DNA of 23,466 bases, from contig JAMCSQ010000001.1 in assembly GCA_023378805.1 (NCBI GenBank), forward strand, positions 1 to 23,466, given 5' to 3'. Shown piece after piece: positions 1-5,988 of the stretch (the stretch's first letter is position 1; the number at the start of each line of letters is the position of its first letter). The position numbers were made by a program, and so were the translations under genes. This DNA is from Candidatus Parvarchaeota archaeon. GTDB taxonomy: Archaea; Nanobdellota; Nanobdellia; Parvarchaeales; Parvarchaeaceae. The notes beneath the pieces are model-generated. The model was not told the origin of the DNA, did not search any database, and worked only from the letters and a program-made list of their open reading frames with translations.

Positions 1-22
1 GGCACGAACCTGTTCTTAACAT
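1..22 (-). CDS. Possible start of a further minus-strand gene, cut by the window edge
   Basis: An ATG on the minus strand at 22-20 shares a base with the bud32 stop codon (TAATG arrangement). It stays open for seven codons to the edge, reading MLRTGSC. The overlap is the kind seen elsewhere in this operon. Seven codons are too few to identify a product or to exclude chance. Confidence 0.3.
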
Positions 23-618
23 TAATAACTTTCATTATATCTCCTCCTTTCTTCTATATCTTTAAGATGAGTATCTATTCCTTTAAATTCTTTTCTAATT
101 TTAGATTTATAAGCATGCAGGAAGGAGTAATAAGCTTCTTTATATAAGTCGTTATGCTTTGATTTCAACGCATTTTTGAAGAGGAAAATATCGCTTGCGA
201 AATCCTCGTCTTTTGACGAATGATAGCTTAAGCCGAAGTCTATGATGTAAAGTTTTTTGTCCCTCTTTATAATATTTGCAGTTGTTAGGTCACCGTGTAC
301 TATGCCTAAGTTATGCATTTTTGCAACCGTTCTTCCTGTCTCTTTTGCGTCATTAACCGAAAATTCTTCTGCTAGTCTTATTCCTTCTATTTTTTCCATC
401 CATATTTCCTTCCTTTCTTCAAGGTATTTCAAGGGTCTTGGAACATTTAAACCGCTTTCATAGAGAAAACGCATTATGTTGAATTCAGCTTTGCTCCTGT
501 TCTTTCTAAGCTTTTCGTCTATTTCCCTTATCCTATAACTTTTCTTTACCCGTCTTTTTATTATTATGCCGTTTTTTTCGTATATAACTGCCTCAGATCC
601 AAATGCAAGAACTTTCAT
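22..618 (-). CDS. bud32: Bud32-type atypical protein kinase of the KEOPS complex
   Basis: Bud32 is the small RIO-like kinase/ATPase subunit of KEOPS, which supports Kae1 in making N6-threonylcarbamoyladenosine (t6A) at position 37 of ANN-decoding tRNAs in the cytoplasm. At 198 residues it has the usual minimal length. Visible motifs are a short glycine loop (GSEA, residues 7-10), KKSYRIREID (25-34), the catalytic loop HGDLTTANI (108-116; Asp110, Asn115), the metal-binding IDFGLS (126-131; Asp127), and the C-terminal basic tail RRRY (191-194) that is essential in characterised homologues. The start overlaps the stop of the upstream gene by four bases (ATGA), so the two are probably translationally coupled. 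In many archaea Bud32 is fused to Kae1. Here they are separate and divided by a DRG-like gene. All key kinase residues are present, so it is probably active. Confidence 0.95.
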   Translation of the reverse strand: MKVLAFGSEAVIYEKNGIIIKRRVKKSYRIREIDEKLRKNRSKAEFNIMRFLYESGLNVPRPLKYLEERKEIWMEKIEGIRLAEEFSVNDAKETGRTVAKMHNLGIVHGDLTTANIIKRDKKLYIIDFGLSYHSSKDEDFASDIFLFKNALKSKHNDLYKEAYYSFLHAYKSKIRKEFKGIDTHLKDIEERRRYNESY

Positions 619-1310
619 GTTTTTATGAAGACTCTATCTCCATCCTCCAGTATGTGGGAAAGCGCAACCCTCTGGCCTTGAAATTTTGCGCTTCTACCGA
701 ATATAACCGCATAAGCGTTCTTTTCAGTCTTAAGATGCAGTTTTTTTACTAAGTCTTTAACTGTTTCATTTCTCTCCATCGCAACGGCATCTTTCGAGTT
801 TTCAGTGTATACTCCTATGACGCCAAAATCACTAAGCGCTTTTTCTAGGTCTATATTTTCACTTATTATCTGAAAGCTGCAATATCTGTCTATTTTTTCC
901 TTTGATATTATTATTTCGCTCTGTAAAAGTAAATCTTTATTTTTTTCCGGGTCTTTAATAGCGATCATTTGTACCTGTACATTGTTTATCTTAACTATAC
1001 CGTAAAGTAGGTTGTCTATCCTCGTTAAATTGAATCGTTTTAGAATGGTTTCATTGCTGTAACCTACAAGTGAAATCCTTGGCCATCTTTTTCTTATGGC
1101 CGTAGCCTTATGAATCAAGGGTTTTCTACTTGCCTCTTTTTTCAGTAGAGAAAGTCTTCTTTTCAGTGAGCCGAACTCTCTATCCGTTCCCTTGTGCTTT
1201 GGCAGTATCACCATCATTCTTTTCAGTATTTTTTCCTTTTCTTCCAGGTCTTTTTCCTTGCTGTATCTTTCTTCTAGCTCATAATATTCCTGCGGGGCAT
1301 TCATTGGCAT
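615..1310 (-). CDS. DRG/Rbg-like protein with TGS domain and a degenerate G domain
   Basis: The ends match archaeal DRG (developmentally regulated GTP-binding) proteins, and the middle does not. Residues 24-60 form a charged helix containing LPKHKGTDREFGSLKRRL, equivalent to the DRG N-terminal helix before the G domain. Residues 172-231 are a good TGS domain, including the DRG-like YAVIFGRSAKFQGQRVALSH and LEDGDRVFI. Where the P-loop should be, the sequence is LVGYSNETILKRF (81-93), lacking the GKS/T signature, and no DxxG or NKxD motif is visible. The protein is 231 residues, against about 360 for normal DRGs, so the G domain has shrunk. DRGs act with ribosomes; this one probably cannot hydrolyse GTP and may be a binding or adaptor protein. 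It follows kae1 by two bases and overlaps bud32 by four. A second in-frame ATG lies two codons downstream of the chosen start. Confidence 0.75.
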   Translation of the reverse strand: MPMNAPQEYYELEERYSKEKDLEEKEKILKRMMVILPKHKGTDREFGSLKRRLSLLKKEASRKPLIHKATAIRKRWPRISLVGYSNETILKRFNLTRIDNLLYGIVKINNVQVQMIAIKDPEKNKDLLLQSEIIISKEKIDRYCSFQIISENIDLEKALSDFGVIGVYTENSKDAVAMERNETVKDLVKKLHLKTEKNAYAVIFGRSAKFQGQRVALSHILEDGDRVFIKT

Positions 1311-1312
1311 AG

Positions 1313-2275
1313 TTATCTGTATTTTATCTCCACCGTATCGGTTCTAAATCTGGGCCTTATTGCAAGGTCCTTCTGTTTGTAATCTTTCATAAGATAGCCT
1401 GTGTAAGCAATCATAGCGCCATTATCTCCCGCGAATTCCATGGGTATAGGTTTAAATGCAGCTTTCCTATCCCTGCACATTTTTTCTCCCATTTCGTTTA
1501 GTCGTTTGTTTGCTGCAACTCCTCCCGTAATTACCAGACTGTCTTTTAAGCAGTACGCCATTGCTCTCTCGCTGGCTTCTATAAGCATTGAAAAGACGGT
1601 TTCCTGCAATGAAAATGATATGTCCTCTATCTTTTCATTGCCTATTAATCTGGATATGAAAGTTTCTATGCCGGAAAAACTTATGTCCATACCTTTTATA
1701 CTATAGGGCATTTCAATGTAGTGCCTTCTTTTCCTTGCAAGTTCCTCTATCTTAGGGCCAGCAGGAAAGGGTATGTTTAACCTTCTTCCTATTTTGTCTA
1801 TAAGGTTCCCTACTCCTATATCCTGTGTTTCACCAAATACTATGTATGTTCCATTATAATATGTTATTATCTGGGTGTTGCCGCCACTTACATAAAGCAT
1901 TACTGGATCGTTTAATTTAGTGTAAAGCCTTGCTATCTCCAGATGAGCTATGCAATGGTTTACTCCTATTAATTTTTTGTTATATTTCTTTGATAAAAAG
2001 GCAGAAAATTGCGCTCCTACCTTAAGAGCAGGTATTATACCCGGGCCCTGTGAAAATGCGAATAGGTCTATGTCCTTTAGCTTTAGTCCGCTTTTGTCAA
2101 GCGCTCTTTTAAGTATCTCAGGGGCAAACTTAAAGTGATGCATAGCCGCTTCTCTTGGTATTATTCCGCCAGAAGAAGGTTTAAGTGTGTCTCTTTCATT
2201 CGCTATTATTTTTTCATCTTCAGAAATGCCAATACCAAACGTGTGCGCAGTGCTTTCTATACCTAATGTATACAT
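1313..2275 (-). CDS. kae1: Kae1, tRNA N6-adenosine threonylcarbamoyltransferase
   Basis: This is the catalytic subunit of KEOPS. It transfers the threonylcarbamoyl group from threonylcarbamoyl-AMP to A37 of tRNA. It is a 320-residue ASKHA-fold protein of the archaeal/eukaryotic Kae1 type. The N-terminus is MYTLGIESTAHTFGIGI, the metal site is HCIAH (His107, His111), followed by YVSGGNTQ (128-135). Further on are GGVAANKRL and a C-terminal metal-binding aspartate in EFAGDNGAMIAYTG. The start is supported by a TATA box centred 25 bases upstream that overlaps the rps27ae stop codon, so the gene may be transcribed both by read-through and from its own leaderless promoter. Bud32 lies two genes downstream in the same direction. 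Neither Cgi121 nor Pcc1 is seen in the window. Confidence 0.96.
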   Translation of the reverse strand: MYTLGIESTAHTFGIGISEDEKIIANERDTLKPSSGGIIPREAAMHHFKFAPEILKRALDKSGLKLKDIDLFAFSQGPGIIPALKVGAQFSAFLSKKYNKKLIGVNHCIAHLEIARLYTKLNDPVMLYVSGGNTQIITYYNGTYIVFGETQDIGVGNLIDKIGRRLNIPFPAGPKIEELARKRRHYIEMPYSIKGMDISFSGIETFISRLIGNEKIEDISFSLQETVFSMLIEASERAMAYCLKDSLVITGGVAANKRLNEMGEKMCRDRKAAFKPIPMEFAGDNGAMIAYTGYLMKDYKQKDLAIRPRFRTDTVEIKYR

Positions 2276-2296
2276 TTATAGAATAAGCACCAGTAC

Positions 2297-2304
2297 TTAT
2301 TTAA
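2297..2304 (-). promoter_or_regulatory. TATA box for kae1
   Basis: Read on the minus strand this is TTAAATAA, centred about 25 bases before the kae1 ATG, the spacing at which archaeal transcription would begin at or near the start codon. It overlaps the rps27ae stop codon (2301-2303). Confidence 0.55.
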
Positions 2305-2486
2305 TTTTTATCTTTTCTTTTAAATTCGGTATAACCGCATCTTCCACAAGTATATCTATTGTTATGTTCAGCAAGGAAAGTACCCTCGCCGCATTTTGGG
2401 CAAGTACGGTTAACTCTAGTCATAGAGTCACCCTCTATTTTGTACATCTTCCAGATTTCACTTTTTTTCTGTTTCTTCTTTTCCAT
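2301..2486 (-). CDS. rps27ae: 30S ribosomal protein S27ae
   Basis: This is a small zinc-ribbon protein of the archaeal 30S subunit. The four cysteines are Cys29 and Cys32 (CPKC) and Cys47 and Cys50 (CGRC), and the C-terminus CGYTEFKRK is typical of the family. The 61-residue length and the N-terminal WKMYKIEGD segment also fit. The only usable ATG lies 29 bases inside rps24e, because the next methionine is already inside the conserved W-K-x-Y region. The lysine-rich first nine residues are therefore encoded in DNA that also encodes the lysine-rich tail of S24e. No Shine-Dalgarno sequence is visible. The gene sits in the conserved archaeal rpo7-spt4-rps24e-rps27ae cluster. Confidence 0.93.
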   Translation of the reverse strand: MEKKKQKKSEIWKMYKIEGDSMTRVNRTCPKCGEGTFLAEHNNRYTCGRCGYTEFKRKDKN

Positions 2487-2760
2487 TCTTTATACCATTT
2501 TTTTCGAGTATGTATTTTGGCAGTATTTTCCTTGCCATTTCTTCGCTTTTGTAAATATGTGCTATTCCTTTTGCTTCATTCTTGCCGTATGTGCTTTTTA
2601 TTGTGTAAATAACGAGAAAACCATTTTCGCTCTCTTTTTCTAAAGTTTTTTTAGTTTCATCTATCTTTGCAAGCTCTCCGCTCTTTAATTTTATCGTAAA
2701 TCCGATTATCTCTCTATCAAAATATCTATCATCAATCTTAGAGTCTATTTTAATTTCCAT
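2458..2760 (-). CDS. rps24e: 30S ribosomal protein S24e
   Basis: This 100-residue protein is of normal length for archaeal S24e. The best-conserved block is near residues 51-83: IYTIKSTYGKNEAKGIAHIY, then a segment ending PKYILEKN, matching the family pattern around its YG-x-x-E-A-x-G core. It begins two bases after the spt4 stop codon and its 3' end overlaps rps27ae by 29 bases. The sequence is lysine- and glutamate-rich at the C-terminus, as usual. Confidence 0.93.
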   Translation of the reverse strand: MEIKIDSKIDDRYFDREIIGFTIKLKSGELAKIDETKKTLEKESENGFLVIYTIKSTYGKNEAKGIAHIYKSEEMARKILPKYILEKNGIKNGKEETEKK

Positions 2761-2762
2761 AT

Positions 2763-2948
2763 TTACTCAACAGAAATGGCATACTTGCCGTTCTTTGTAA
2801 TGTTCATTGTATTTGCTATGACAGAGCGTTCACTGTCTGAGATTATAACAATTCCTTTCCATTTAAGTGAAAGATCTTCACTGCCGCACATCGGACATTT
2901 TCTCTCTTCAGTCAAAAAATTGCAAATTCTGCATGCTTTCAATGCCAT
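2763..2948 (-). CDS. spt4: Transcription elongation factor Spt4 (RNA polymerase subunit E'')
   Basis: Spt4 is a 61-residue zinc protein that pairs with Spt5/NusG and travels with RNA polymerase to promote elongation. The four zinc ligands are Cys6 and Cys9 (CRIC) and Cys18 and Cys21 (CPMC). They are followed by LSLKWKGIVIISDSERSVIA, the Spt5-binding region of the family. It starts two bases after rpo7, the usual archaeal pairing. Spt5 itself is not in the window. Confidence 0.95.
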   Translation of the reverse strand: MALKACRICNFLTEERKCPMCGSEDLSLKWKGIVIISDSERSVIANTMNITKNGKYAISVE

Positions 2949-2950
2949 AA

Positions 2951-3484
2951 CTATTTCTTAGTGCCCTCTTTTTTCTTTGAGCCAAGTTTTCCAAGACCCG
3001 TGGAACGCATCGTTAATCCAACTTTCATAATTCCTTTTGTGCTTACTGCTATTATGCTTGCTATAACTGTGTCGCCCGTTTTTATCGACATTTTTGTTCT
3101 TCTCCCAGTAAGTGCATTTTTGGAGAAATCCACAAAGTCATCCATTGTTTGTGAGATATGAACTAATCCGTCTATTGGGCCTATATTTACTATCGCGCCA
3201 ATTTCGCTTACTTCCACTATCTGGCCTTTAACTGTCTCGTGCAATGTAGGCAGATAAGCGAGCATCCTAAATATCGTATCATAATATATCGAAGCGTCAT
3301 TTGGTATTATTATTCCTTCTTCTATACTGTCAATCCCTATTAATCCAATAAGTAAAGCCTTGTCTTCTATTATCTTTCCTATGTAGTTTTTCCTTATTAT
3401 CTCTGTAGTGGCTTCTTTTTTATCTTCTTCCAGCTTGCTCGGCTCAACTCTTACCTTATCTCTTAACGTTATAATTTCGTACAT
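2951..3484 (-). CDS. rpo7: DNA-directed RNA polymerase subunit Rpo7 (RpoE')
   Basis: Rpo7 forms the stalk of archaeal RNA polymerase with Rpo4 and binds nascent RNA. The 177-residue protein begins MYEIITLRDKVRVEP, the usual Rpo7 start, followed by the tip domain to about residue 78. An S1/OB domain at about 82-160 contains VKGQIVEVSEIGAIVNIGPI and GLVHISQ. The C-terminus is a short lysine-rich tail (KKKEGTKK). It is the first gene of the minus-strand cluster and is preceded by a TATA-like element about 29 bases upstream. It diverges from the ThiF-like gene across 105 bases. Confidence 0.95.
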   Translation of the reverse strand: MYEIITLRDKVRVEPSKLEEDKKEATTEIIRKNYIGKIIEDKALLIGLIGIDSIEEGIIIPNDASIYYDTIFRMLAYLPTLHETVKGQIVEVSEIGAIVNIGPIDGLVHISQTMDDFVDFSKNALTGRRTKMSIKTGDTVIASIIAVSTKGIMKVGLTMRSTGLGKLGSKKKEGTKK

Positions 3485-3508
3485 ATACTTTAATAAAATT
3501 TTATATCC

Positions 3509-3518
3509 TATAAATATA
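3509..3518 (-). promoter_or_regulatory. TATA box for the rpo7 cluster
   Basis: On the minus strand this A+T block reads TATATTTATA, centred about 29 bases before the rpo7 ATG. That places initiation within a few bases of the start codon. The surrounding sequence is also very A+T-rich, so the exact register is uncertain. Confidence 0.5.
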
Positions 3519-3548
3519 TTTATTTATCTCATTAAGAGATACTATGCA

Positions 3549-3556
3549 TTTAAATA
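3549..3556 (+). promoter_or_regulatory. TATA box for the ThiF-like gene
   Basis: TTTAAATA within GCATTTAAATAAG, centred about 37 bases before the ATG at 3590. This predicts a short leader of roughly ten bases. It and the rpo7 TATA box face away from each other in the same 105-base gap. Confidence 0.5.
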
Positions 3557-3589
3557 AGTTTATTTTTTGGCTATTATCAATCAAATAAA

Positions 3590-4483
3590 ATGGAATACAA
3601 ATCAATTCTTGTTATAGGGGCAGGAGCAGTAGGCTCAGCCTTTCTTGAAAGTTCTATTGGACTGTTCAAAAAAGTTGGGATTTTTGATGGAGATATAGTT
3701 ACAAAAAGCAACATGATAACCCAGCCATTTTACAATGAATGCGATATTTCCTCTCCAATTTCAAAAACAGCTTTTGCAATAAGCAAGCTTAATTCTTTAG
3801 AGAGCGGTACGGAATACAAAGGATATGAGAGGTATTTCACTGAAAAAGACTTTGAAACGATGAAAGAATATGATTTAATCGCAGATTTTACGGATAACAT
3901 AAAGAGTAGGCTGATAATAAATGAGGGCTGTGTAAAAGAAGGAAAAGCAGCGGTTTTTGCATCCTTAAATGAGAAAGAGGGGTTCTTATATTTTTACAAT
4001 AAGGATAGCGCTTGTTTCAACTGCCTGTTTAGAAATTCGGTAGGTAAAGTAAAAGAAGGCTGCGAATCAGTAGTTTCAGCCCCTGAAAAAGAGTTCGTTT
4101 CGTTTTTGAAGGAAAATATACTGAGGTTTGCTTCAAATAAGGTAGAAGGCGGGAAGATACTTCTGTTTAACCTTGCAAATAATAGGCTTTTGAGCAGCAT
4201 GTTAAAAAAGGATATGGAATGTGAGGTATGCGTTAAACACGTTACAAAAAAGGTCGAAGACGGGTTTCTTCAAGTGTGTTCATCAGGCATAAAATTTTCA
4301 TACGGAAAATCTATTGACTTGAAAAAATTGAGCAGTATCCTTCCAGGCAGCAAGTTATACAGCGAATTTCTTATTTTCAATCAAAATAATAAATCAGTAC
4401 TTATATCATTGGACGGTGATTTTCTGTTTACTGGCTACAAAAAGGAAGAAGCTAGAAAGCTAATAACCTCTTTTATTCCTTAA
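3590..4483 (+). CDS. ThiF/MoeB/E1-like adenylyltransferase
   Basis: Proteins of this family adenylate the C-terminal glycine of a ubiquitin-like protein (ThiS, MoaD, SAMP) for sulfur transfer or conjugation. Seen here are a Rossmann nucleotide site GAGAVGS (residues 10-16), an acidic FDGD (32-35), SN (40-41), the loop lysine in SPISKTA (Lys59), ADFTDNIKSRLIINEGC (98-114) equivalent to the family's DxTDNxxxRxxIN block, and paired zinc cysteines Cys142/Cys145 (CFNC) and Cys211/Cys214 (CEVC). The arginine normally found in the NLxRQ motif is replaced by threonine (SNMITQ, Thr44), which could lower or change activity. The 297-residue length includes about 75 residues of unassigned C-terminal sequence. 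No ubiquitin-like partner is nearby, so the substrate is unknown. Its last 24 bases overlap the 3' end of the gene on the other strand. Confidence 0.85.
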   Translation: MEYKSILVIGAGAVGSAFLESSIGLFKKVGIFDGDIVTKSNMITQPFYNECDISSPISKTAFAISKLNSLESGTEYKGYERYFTEKDFETMKEYDLIADFTDNIKSRLIINEGCVKEGKAAVFASLNEKEGFLYFYNKDSACFNCLFRNSVGKVKEGCESVVSAPEKEFVSFLKENILRFASNKVEGGKILLFNLANNRLLSSMLKKDMECEVCVKHVTKKVEDGFLQVCSSGIKFSYGKSIDLKKLSSILPGSKLYSEFLIFNQNNKSVLISLDGDFLFTGYKKEEARKLITSFIP

Positions 4484-4735
4484 CACTCTAAATAGGAGGA
4501 AAAGACTGGAAGCTACTAAGACAGAAGCCATTGCAATCAAATATATGTCAGACTCTATCTCATGAGAAAGCACGCTTCCTCCTATCTTTACATTTCCGTA
4601 ATAGAAGCCGTTTGCGTAAAAACTGGAATAATTCAACGCTACTATAACTATTATTGTAATGCCTATAGCTGAGCCGACAACTGCCAGGGAAAGCAGCGTT
4701 TTCCTCCCCGGTCTGAATCTTTTATATTTTTTCAT
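4460..4735 (-). CDS. Small two-helix membrane protein
   Basis: I do not recognise this 91-residue protein. It has a basic N-terminus (KKYKRFRPGRK), a transmembrane helix at about residues 14-34, an external loop of some 30 residues rich in Tyr and Gly, a second helix at about 65-84, and a basic tail (RNKRGY). The positive charges at both ends predict that both termini are cytoplasmic. Its ATG lies 25 bases from the centre of a palindromic TATA box that also serves the divergent membrane protein at 4786. Its 3' end overlaps the ThiF-like gene by 24 bases. The shared promoter suggests co-expression with the tandem membrane proteins. Confidence 0.7.
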   Translation of the reverse strand: MKKYKRFRPGRKTLLSLAVVGSAIGITIIVIVALNYSSFYANGFYYGNVKIGGSVLSHEIESDIYLIAMASVLVASSLFLLFRVLRNKRGY

Positions 4736-4754
4736 ATTCTAGTACAGGTACAAT

Positions 4755-4764
4755 TATTTAAATA
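4755..4764. promoter_or_regulatory. Palindromic bidirectional TATA box
   Basis: TATTTAAATA is a perfect 10-base palindrome centred between 4759 and 4760. The plus-strand ATG (4786) is about 26 bases to one side and the minus-strand ATG (4735) about 25 to the other. Both fit a TATA-to-start spacing with initiation at the start codon, so one element could drive two leaderless transcripts. Confidence 0.65.
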
Positions 4765-4785
4765 CTTCCCAGTCATAATATTAAT

Positions 4786-5355
4786 ATGTTAGGAGATATA
4801 GTTGGGTTTGCTGCTAATTCGGTGTATAATAGTACGGTAAAAAATGTTACTACTACGTTAACCTCCCCTGCTCCGGGCGTTTCATTGCTTTTTTCAGGAC
4901 TAGAATCATTTCTTTTTCCTTTTCTTTTGGTTTTCGCAATAGTCTATGGCGTTCTGCAGAGGAGCGAGATATTCAAGGGAAAAAGTGATATAGATGCAAT
5001 AATTGCGTTTGTTCTTGGAATAATATTCGCCACTACAAATTATACACTTAAGTTAACGTATCTTATACTTCCAATTGTAGGGATAGTAGCAATAGTTATA
5101 TTCATGCTTTTAGTTATAGGATCTATGCTTTATGGCAGCAGTTCCGAACTTCTAAAAAGTAATTCTGGCAGGAAGATAATAGTAATCGCAGCCGTTCTAA
5201 TTTCCATAGGATTGATAATCTGGGTTCTTATAACCGCCAATTTAGCATTTGTTGGGCTTTCTTCTAACTCAGTATCTACAGATCTTTATTCATACGCTCC
5301 TTACATAGTAGTGTTCATTGCGCTTATAATAAGTGCGTATTTTCTATTCAGATAA
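4786..5355 (+). CDS. Polytopic membrane protein, tandem family member 1
   Basis: The protein has 189 residues and about five predicted helices, near residues 35-57, 69-87, 90-116, 130-152 and 170-188. The first two helices carry the pattern LVFAIVYGVLQRSEIF, then DIDAIIAFVLGI. The third gene of this tandem (5989) has nearly the same pattern: LVFALVYGLLARSKFF, then DIPALIAVAVGL. The first ~30 residues are Asn/Thr/Ser-rich and may be external. I cannot assign a function. The architecture suggests an inner core or channel-like membrane family expanded by duplication. Expression is probably leaderless from the palindromic TATA box at 4755. Confidence 0.8.
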   Translation: MLGDIVGFAANSVYNSTVKNVTTTLTSPAPGVSLLFSGLESFLFPFLLVFAIVYGVLQRSEIFKGKSDIDAIIAFVLGIIFATTNYTLKLTYLILPIVGIVAIVIFMLLVIGSMLYGSSSELLKSNSGRKIIVIAAVLISIGLIIWVLITANLAFVGLSSNSVSTDLYSYAPYIVVFIALIISAYFLFR

Positions 5356-5390
5356 TTGAATACTTATAAGTGAATATATTTTAAGAAAAG

Positions 5391-5398
5391 TTTAAATA
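5391..5398 (+). promoter_or_regulatory. TATA box for membrane protein 2
   Basis: TTTAAATA within AGTTTAAATACTG, centred about 27 bases before the ATG at 5422, fitting a leaderless transcript. It shows that the second tandem membrane gene need not depend on the first gene's promoter. Confidence 0.6.
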
Positions 5399-5421
5399 CT
5401 GAAAACTGTCTATAATTATTC

Positions 5422-5979
5422 ATGGTAGCAGCAGCGGGATCTTTGTATTCCCAGATAGATAAAGCGTTGGGTCTTATAACCCCTCCAAACGTTACAAATC
5501 CAATAGAGTTCTGGCTCGCTTTTCTTCTTATCCTTGCAATTTTAACCACTGTTCTTAAGAGTGTAAGCTACTTTGGAGACAATAAAAATAAAGGGGCTAG
5601 AGGATTGGTGGCCCTTATAATCTCTTATTTTGCTGTAACGGTTGCATGGGTAAGTCCAGTACTCGTTTACATGTCTTCTACACTTGCGGTTACGGCTCTT
5701 ATACTAGTGGCGATGCTTATAGTTGCAAGCCTTCTAAAGTTTGATATAACTGGAAACAACTCAAAATGGCTTTTCGTCGTAGCAATAGGCATATTATTTT
5801 TAGGAGGAGGAGTGTTCTCAAATGCGCTCGTGCCTTCCAGTACCGGAGTAGGCAGCGAACTATCTAATATAAGCTCTTCATTGATAGGACCTAATCTTGC
5901 ATACTTGATTTTGGGTATAATAATAATCTTTGTTATCGCCTTCACATTCGGTGGCGGCGGTTCAACCAAGAACCCTTAG
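5422..5979 (+). CDS. Polytopic membrane protein, tandem family member 2
   Basis: The protein has 185 residues and about five predicted helices, near residues 28-48, 61-76, 79-105, 115-134 and 157-176. A soluble-looking N-terminus precedes them, and the Gly-rich C-terminal tail (FGGGGSTKNP) is short. It is the most divergent of the three tandem membrane proteins but keeps the order: one helix, a short charged loop (FGDNKNKGARG), then helix pairs. Helix 4 ends in FLGGGVFSN, and a Ser/Gly-rich loop of about 20 residues separates it from helix 5. I do not recognise the function. Its stop codon overlaps the Shine-Dalgarno sequence of the next gene, so members 2 and 3 are probably one operon. Confidence 0.78.
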   Translation: MVAAAGSLYSQIDKALGLITPPNVTNPIEFWLAFLLILAILTTVLKSVSYFGDNKNKGARGLVALIISYFAVTVAWVSPVLVYMSSTLAVTALILVAMLIVASLLKFDITGNNSKWLFVVAIGILFLGGGVFSNALVPSSTGVGSELSNISSSLIGPNLAYLILGIIIIFVIAFTFGGGGSTKNP

Positions 5980-5983
5980 GAGG
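5978..5983 (+). promoter_or_regulatory. Shine-Dalgarno site for membrane protein 3
   Basis: AGGAGG, five bases before the ATG at 5989, overlapping the upstream stop codon (TAG, 5977-5979). It is the clearest ribosome-binding site in the window. Most other starts lack one, so this supports an internal operon start at 5989. Confidence 0.8.
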
Positions 5984-5988
5984 ATAAA

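Noticed and set aside
1..22. GGTTCG on the minus strand at the window edge, as the T-arm of a tRNA
   Set aside because: The T-loop would read TTCGTGC, lacking the required A after TTCR, and the adjoining sequence forms no stem. A coding start is slightly more likely.
2187..2643. Plus-strand open frames opposite kae1, rps27ae and rps24e
   Set aside because: Their products are Phe/Leu/Ser-rich low-complexity shadows of A-rich ribosomal genes on the other strand.
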